In this document: piece by piece, positions 58,721 through 64,000 of the stretch
How the letters are laid out: each line of letters opens with the position of its first letter
How positions within the stretch are numbered: the stretch's first letter is position 1
NCBI GenBank assembly: GCA_951799425.1
Contig: OX637393.1
Location: forward strand, 16,511,744-16,575,743
Direction of reading: 5' to 3'
DNA: 64,000 nucleotides
Source of the DNA: Ilex aquifolium
Lineage: Eukaryota; Streptophyta; Magnoliopsida; Aquifoliales; Aquifoliaceae
Made by a program: the position numbers and the translations under genes
The notes under the pieces: generated by a model
Database searches by the model: none
Seen by the model: only the letters and a program-made list of their open reading frames with translations
What the model was told of the DNA's origin: nothing

Positions 58721-58921
58721 ATTGCAGTCCCTCCCAAAAATGTAAAAGGAACCCACATAATTCAAATCCAGTTAGCCTGGCAGAGTCCCAAGTCAATTTG
58801 TATTCTATGGTAAAGGATTTTAGAGAAGACCCATATGTTAAAATCATGAGAAATTGCTCTGTACCGAAGGAAAGATAAACTTTCCACGAAGACAGAAAGA
58901 ACATTACATTTACAAAGTATC

Positions 58922-58953
58922 TTTTTTTTTTTTTTTTTTTTTGGGGGGGGGGG
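58922..58953. repeat. T21-G11 homopolymer junction
   Basis: 21 T followed directly by 11 G, then AGTGGGGAGCAATAGG. The same T-run/G-run/CAATAGG order occurs at 30271-30310. Confidence 0.85.
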
Positions 58954-59169
58954 AGTGGGGAGCAATAGGGGATTCCCTATGAGTTTTTATCAGCTTGGGG
59001 TCTATTATGCTTCTGGATCACTTTTCTATACATTGATTATGTCCTCTACACATTTGATTCCTTGAAGATGGGTTCATTTTCTTGTTGAGGCACTTTGTCT
59101 TCCTTTCTGTTCGTAATAGGTTAGTCAACTTTGATTGTTGCCTGAACTGGAGAAAACATTGACATTTGG

Positions 59170-60150
59170 AAAACTCACTATGAGAAATTTACATTAGGAA
59201 TTACATCCAATGGGGGATCTTCACAATTATTTTTCCCAAAGGTAACTGGCTTTGGAAAATATTACTCTTAGGATTACTACTTTGTTAGGAAAATGGTTGT
59301 GGAGATTCCTCTTGAATGGGATTTCTAGTGGTATGTTGTTAGAATAAGTAAGTAAGAGATTCAGAAAAAGATGGCATTCTCATGTGATTGATTGGGGAAT
59401 TACTCAAAAGTCCATAGAAATTTCTGTCTCATGGATTGTTTCAGTTCGCTCATCACACAAAATTCGTAGTTGAAATAGGGAAGAAATTCATTCCTTGGAA
59501 GATGTGTGGAGAGTTGGCAACCCTTTTTTCCATTTTATGATGTTCTCATAATGTTCCAACTATTTCTATAGTTTCTTTCTTCCCTTTTCACATTGCTTGA
59601 AATGTCAATTATTCTAGATATTGTTATGATAGGGAGGTTAATGGGTTTTCATCTCTAATCAGTATTCCTCTTGTATTTGGGAAGCCAAAATGCCTCTTGA
59701 AGTTCAGTTATTTTCTTGGACTGTTCTCTTTTCTTCCATGGTGGTGTATTATGCATGGGGGTAAGGTTAATAATCTTTTTCTACATTGTTCGGTAGCCTT
59801 ATAATTATGGGGAAGACTATTCTTGTTGGTAGAGTTTGGTTGGGTATGACCATCTTCTTGTAGTGCAAAATGTTTGGGATTGAATTTGGTGGTTTCGAAA
59901 AGGTAAGAAAGCGAAGTCCCTATAGAGATGTGTGATGTTGACATTTTTTGGTTGTATAGTTAGAAAGAATGCTAGAGTTAAATAAGATAAGTTTGAGGAT
60001 GAGATTGAATTTTGAGAAAGAACTAGTTTTTTGGCATCTTTTTGGGCTTCCATGTTTCCTAAGTTGGTGAATAATGTCATTGGTCTTAATTAGAGCGTAC
60101 TCATAATTCATGTGTGATATGCAATTTGCTTTTTCTTTTTCTTCATTTTT
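59170..60150 (+). pseudogene. LINE ORF2 C-terminal fragment (3' end)
   Basis: Segments in broken plus-strand frames: TTLLGKWLWRFLLNGI near 59270, EAKMPLEVQLFSWTV near 59690, VNNLFLHCSVAL near 59765, then LWGRLF, FRKGKKAKSL near 59900 and ERTSFLASFWASM near 60020. This is the order of the region after RT in plant L1-type LINEs, including the HxxxxC of the C-terminal zinc-binding motif. The RT domain itself is absent, as expected for 5'-truncated LINE insertions. Confidence 0.75.
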
Positions 60151-60425
60151 TATAGGTGAATGTCTCGCCCTATATTCTTTATTGTATACTAGCTATAACC
60201 CCGTGCCTGAAAACACTCAATTTTGAGAAAAAATTAATTTTTTGGCATCTTTTTGGGCTTCCATGTCTCCTAAGTTGGTGAATATTCTTTTGTTTTTTAT
60301 TAGAGCGTATTGGAAATTCATGTGTGATATGTAATTTGCTTTTTCTTTCTCTTCATTTTTTATAGGTGGACATCTCACCCTATATACTTTATTTTATACT
60401 AGCAATAACCTTTTGTCTAAAGACA
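60008..60425. repeat. Tandem duplication, period about 211 bp, of the LINE 3' end
   Basis: TTTTGGCATCTTTTTGGGCTTCCATG...GAGCGTA...TTCATGTGTGATATG...CATTTTTTATAGGTG...TATACTAGC occurs at about 60004-60213 and again at about 60215-60425. The copies differ by scattered substitutions. Confidence 0.88.
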
Positions 60426-60691
60426 CTTTGTAATACCAAAAACTGAACATTGATCGTGCAACATTTATATTTTAAGTAATAACGTATTTTTTTTTTCTTT
60501 TTGCGTAATTTAAAATTAAAGTGAATATAGAGAAAATCAGAGATAGGTAGGGGAGAGAGAAGAGAGAGATAAGTGTGGATTAGTAGGGTTACCTGGCATT
60601 GGGGACTATGTTGGTTGAATTGATGTTTTCGAGCGGGAAAATATTTTTTGGAATGAAGTTTGTACCATTGAATCAAATTAGATAACAATTG

Positions 60692-60830
60692 AATCAATAT
60701 TGACCGTTGTTGTGCTTGTATAAATTGAGAACTCCACCTACTAGTTGTAATATTAGAAAGATCAATATTGACCGTTGTTGTGCTTGTATAAGTTGAGAAT
60801 TCCATTTACTAGTTGTAATATTAGAAAGAT
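60692..60830. repeat. Tandem duplication, ~68-bp unit
   Basis: ATCAATATTGACCGTTGTTGTGCTTGTATAA...TACTAGTTGTAATATTAGAAAG occurs twice (starts about 60693 and 60761) with a few substitutions. Confidence 0.88.
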
Positions 60831-61615
60831 TATTTATAAACCTCATTGCTGAACAAAAAATATTTACATTAGAACAGAGGTAATTCTATTCTAGCACAGC
60901 AAACAAAAAAAAAAATTATATTCTAGCACTACTTCTATGACTGGTTGGTGTAGGACAGTGTTAGACAAGCATATGGCATGAAACCTCTAGCCACTACTTT
61001 ATAGACATTAATCCTGAGAATTTTCGTACAACATTCATGCTTCTAGACACAAATAGTTAGAGAAGCATCAATTGAGCTGAATTGAGAAGTTGTGCTTCGG
61101 GGAATAATTTTGCATATCCTTCCTATCCATATATTGTCTCCTCTTATATCAGGTGCAGACTTTATTCCTGAGGGCAATGGTTGTCGAAAATAGAGAAAGT
61201 ATTTATGGTGAAATGTGATGCTTGAGGGGACTGACAATATTTTTCAAGCAAAGGTAAGGTTATGTCGAATGTCTTTTTTTTTCTTTTGATTTCTGTGATT
61301 CTCTGTGCAAATGCATAATTCGTTCTTGAAATTTACTTGAGAAGGTACACTAAAACTAAAGGGATAGTGAGAGAAAACCCTCATTTTTAGGGGCAATTTC
61401 AGTTGACCCCCCTCAACTGCGAACTTTGGCGCTAAGCCAACCCAATCTTGAAAAAAAAGTATCAAGAGAAATAGAATGTATCTATCCTAACTTTATAAAT
61501 AAAGCATGGGAATTTTGAGTGGGACAATTACCCAACCTAGAGTTATAGGCAAGATTACAACTTTACCCTCTTAGGAAAATTTACTTCTCTCTCTTTTTAC
61601 ACCTGTGTTTACATC
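60831..61615. other. Anonymous intergenic sequence
   Basis: AT-rich. The short ORFs on the minus strand (61043-61465) show no domain or splice support. Nothing recognised. Confidence 0.4.
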
Positions 61616-61623
61616 TTGCTCTC

Positions 61624-61625
<2 letters not shown>

Positions 61626-61679
<54 letters not shown>

Positions 61680-61702
61680 TGTGTGTATGTGTGTCTTGAT
61701 AT
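61626..61702. repeat. Compound (CA)n(TA)n(TG)n microsatellite
   Basis: A run of CA units passes into TA units and then into GTATATATATGTGTGTATGTGTG, giving an almost self-complementary tract. Confidence 0.93.
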
Positions 61703-61929
61703 TTGTCACACACAAACATGACCAGCTCGACCACAATTACTGCCACCCATTTACCACCATGGTTTCATGGGGTAGATCATTACTTCAACTGACACACGCG
61801 TATGTATAGAGTGACAGAGACTAACAGCTGATTTATATGTATCTAGAGGATAGACATACGTATATATTTATGCATATTTAATTGTTGTTCTTTTCCATAA
61901 TTTTTGTTGCCGGATGTTGCATAAGGTAT

Positions 61930-62140
61930 AAATAGGACTGCAAATGAAACGAGCTATTCACAAAAAATTTGGGATCGGCTGGTATTGGAGCTCATTCAAG
62001 TTCGTTCAATTATGAAACAAACCGAGCTCAAACCCAATTCTAGAGTGCATTTAATGAACTGGACGAGCCTGAATAAGGACTTTGTCGGCTCGTCAGGCTC
62101 GTGAATGAGTTAAGCTCTCTCTCTCTCTCTCTCTCGGGGG
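61930..62140. repeat. GAGCTCG/GAGCCTG dispersed repeat and (CT)n run
   Basis: GACTGCAAATGAAACGAGC... and GGCTCGTCAGGCTCGTGAATGAG are related to the repeat at 50935-51265. A (CT)n microsatellite follows at 62116-62135. Confidence 0.6.
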
Positions 62141-62789
62141 GTGTGTGTATGTGTGTGTTTCAAGGCATAAATGTTGATATTATGGAATATGCTAATATTG
62201 ACACAGAAATGGTGAAAAACTAGTTGATCAGAAGAAATGAATGGTTATACTTCTTTGTTTTTCCTCTCAGATCAGATCGTATATACTCCCATTGATAGGC
62301 CACCCATTAGTTGGAGTCTTGGAGAACATGAGATTTTTATCGTTTATGGCTTTTAATTAAACACCAGACTAGAATCCGTCTTATGAGAGCCTTATGCTAT
62401 TCCTTCCTCCTCTCCCCCATTTCTTTTATTTTTATTTTTCATTTTCATTCTCTCTTATAGGGTGTCTCCAGTTTGAGAATTGGAGATGAGACTAATCCCT
62501 CAATAAACAGGTGGCATTGCATTCAAGTATCAGGGTAATTCAACTGATAGAGATAATATCTAGCTAGAACCTCATGCAAGGAATAGCCATTGAATCAACT
62601 TGGTGCCCACTCAAGTCTAGTATGCTTTAGTCAATAATGTGTAGTTTGAGGTTTTATTTCAAGAACTACACATCCCACATGGAATAGTAGGACATATGAT
62701 AGAGAGATTAAGAGAGAATCAACTTAGGTGGATTGCACATACTTATAAAAGGCCTAGTAATGCACCATCAAGAAAGAGCAATATGAAGT
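62141..62789. other. Intergenic sequence, possible LTR promoter at its right end
   Basis: No gene. At about 62665-62755, ACATCCCACATGGAATAG...ACTTATAAAAGGCC resembles the U3/TATA part of small plant LTRs, directly upstream of the copy 2 LTR, but copy 1 has no equivalent. Confidence 0.35.
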
Positions 62790-64000
62790 GTTTCTTTTCA
62801 ATTGTTCTACTTTCCTATAATGTGGTTTTCCTATGATGTTCTACTTTCCTAATAATGTAATTGTCTTTAACATCAATCTAATATAGCTAGGTGATAGGGT
62901 GTTGGCAACATACACCCCCATACACAATATTGTCTCATACTCCTCTCTCTCTCTCTTTTTTTTTTCTATTTGTTTTCCTTATCTAACATGCAATTATTCA
63001 AGTATCAACTTCGTTTAAAATTAAGATCTTGGTTGAGATGGGGCCTGACCCTAGGCAAGCACCTCACTCGCCTAGTGGTTTGGCCGACGCAACACACATT
63101 AAGAAGTTGTCGGAATCACTCTAAGTGGCAGTTTTCTTATCGTTAGTTGCTTCTTGGCTGTTGTGATCAACCATGTTCGTGTCTCTGGTGTCTGGTCATC
63201 GGTGGGGATTAGTGTTTTCATCCTAGTTTAGTTCCAATTCAATGATATTCGGCCCAGTTTGGTGCTAGTTTAGTGGGTTTCATCCTGTTGAATTCCAACT
63301 CAGTGTTTTTAGCCCGATCTGTCGCAGTTCAGTGGTTTTCAGACTTGTTTGGTGTTGATTTAGTAGTTTTTATCTTGGTTCAATTCCAGTTTAGTGTTTT
63401 GTCTGGTTTAGTGCCTGTTCAGTAGTTTTTGGACTAGTTTGGTGTTGGTTAGTGTTTTTCACCCCAGTTTAATTTCAGTTCAGTATTTTCAGCCCGATTT
63501 GGTGTCGATTAAGTGATTTTCGATATAGTGTGGTGTTGGTTTAGAGGTTTTCATCGTGGTTGAATTTCGGTTCTGTGTTTTCATCTAGTTTAGTGTCCAT
63601 TCATTGGTTTTCAACACAATTTGGTGTTGATTTAGTGATTTTCATCCCGTTTCAGTTCTAGCTCAGTGTTTTCAATCTGGTACATTGTCAAGTTTAGAGT
63701 TTTCATTTTGATTCAGTATTGGTTTTATGGTTTTTTGCACCAGTTCAACACCTTTTTGGTTGACCCTATTTTTGATTGTTGCGATTTTATTTGTTATTAC
63801 TTGTGACTCATTGTGGTGTGGTTGGTTGTGTTCGTTTGTGTGGCGTTATTAATGGTGGTGTTAGTGTCGTTGTGTTTGTCTTTTGTCATCAGCGTGTTCT
63901 TTTCCTCTATGTTGTCATGATCGTCGTGTGATATTTCTTGTTTTGGTGTAATCGTTAATTTCTTCTCCAAAATACTAAAGTGATGTTTTAGACTTCAAAT
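62790..64000 (+). mobile_element. Copia-derived non-autonomous LTR element (copy 2), truncated by window edge
   Basis: LTR about 62790-63007, matching the LTRs of copy 1 (32100-34290) in reverse complement. Shared stretches include GTTCTACTTTCCTA, TAATGTAATTGTCTT and ACATGCAATTATTCAAG. It is followed by CACCTCACTCGCCTAGTGGTT and the minisatellite (63190-63760), then TGTGACTCATTGTGG-type sequence, all collinear with copy 1. No long ORF. The 3' end lies beyond 64000. Confidence 0.72.
63190..63760. repeat. Minisatellite of ~35-40 bp units in copy 2
   Basis: About 14 imperfect units of the form GTTTTCAGCCCAGTTTGGTG followed by a short variable part and AGTTCAGT. Larger than the equivalent array in copy 1 (33540-33790), so the array length has changed between copies. 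Confidence 0.8.

Noticed and set aside
60180..60215. Possible Helitron end (CTAGCTATAACCCCGTGCC)
   Set aside because: No hairpin with complementary stem beside the CTAG; the sequence belongs to the duplicated LINE tail.

Overview
The window is nuclear DNA of a flowering plant, most likely a eudicot. Evidence is AT-rich intergenic sequence packed with nested plant retrotransposons, Helitrons and MITEs, spliced genes with ordinary GT-AG introns, and an intronless P-class pentatricopeptide repeat (PPR) gene. Species cannot be read from the sequence. A broken cysteine-rich peptide gene resembling legume albumin-1 hints at a legume, but weakly.

Layout. 1-11198: a decayed minus-strand Ty3/gypsy chromovirus with ~2 kb LTRs; its left LTR is cut by the window edge and interrupted by a solo LTR of a second long-LTR family. 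11205-17029: two non-autonomous minus-strand Helitrons lying end to end; the second carries a fragment of an IST1-like host gene and an intact non-autonomous hAT element. 17030-18134: remnants of a LINE and a FAR1-like gene. 18354-23233: a solo LTR with a second solo LTR of the same family nested in it, both with perfect 5-bp target duplications. 23239-26245: mostly non-coding, with a CT-rich promoter-like stretch and a TG-rich simple repeat.

Genes. 26246-40328 is a plus-strand 13-exon gene for the TFIIIB subunit B'' (BDP1, ~744 aa). Its 7.1-kb intron 10 holds a copia-derived non-autonomous LTR element, a MITE inside that element, and two copies of a MULE-like MITE. 51663-53630 is an intact single-exon P-class PPR gene (655 aa, 14 repeats, EMB1025-like). 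49125-49422 (minus) is a small secreted cysteine-rich peptide gene broken by a frameshift.

Right-hand repeats. 40600-41730: a foldback inverted repeat. 41900-43480: a ~165-bp tandem satellite. 43482-48000: a copia 5' end interrupted by a Tat-type gypsy remnant with an antisense ORF. 54812-58351: a copia element lacking gag and protease. 59170-60150: a LINE 3' end. 62790-64000: a second copy of the copia-derived element found in BDP1 intron 10.

The two intact host genes are functionally unrelated (RNA polymerase III initiation; organelle RNA metabolism). The rest is best read as a stack of datable insertions. I saw no clearly novel multi-gene system. The most unusual items are the exon-pair triplication in BDP1, the end-to-end Helitrons with a captured IST1 fragment, the solo LTR with an 84-bp flanking duplication, and the non-autonomous LTR family with an internal minisatellite.
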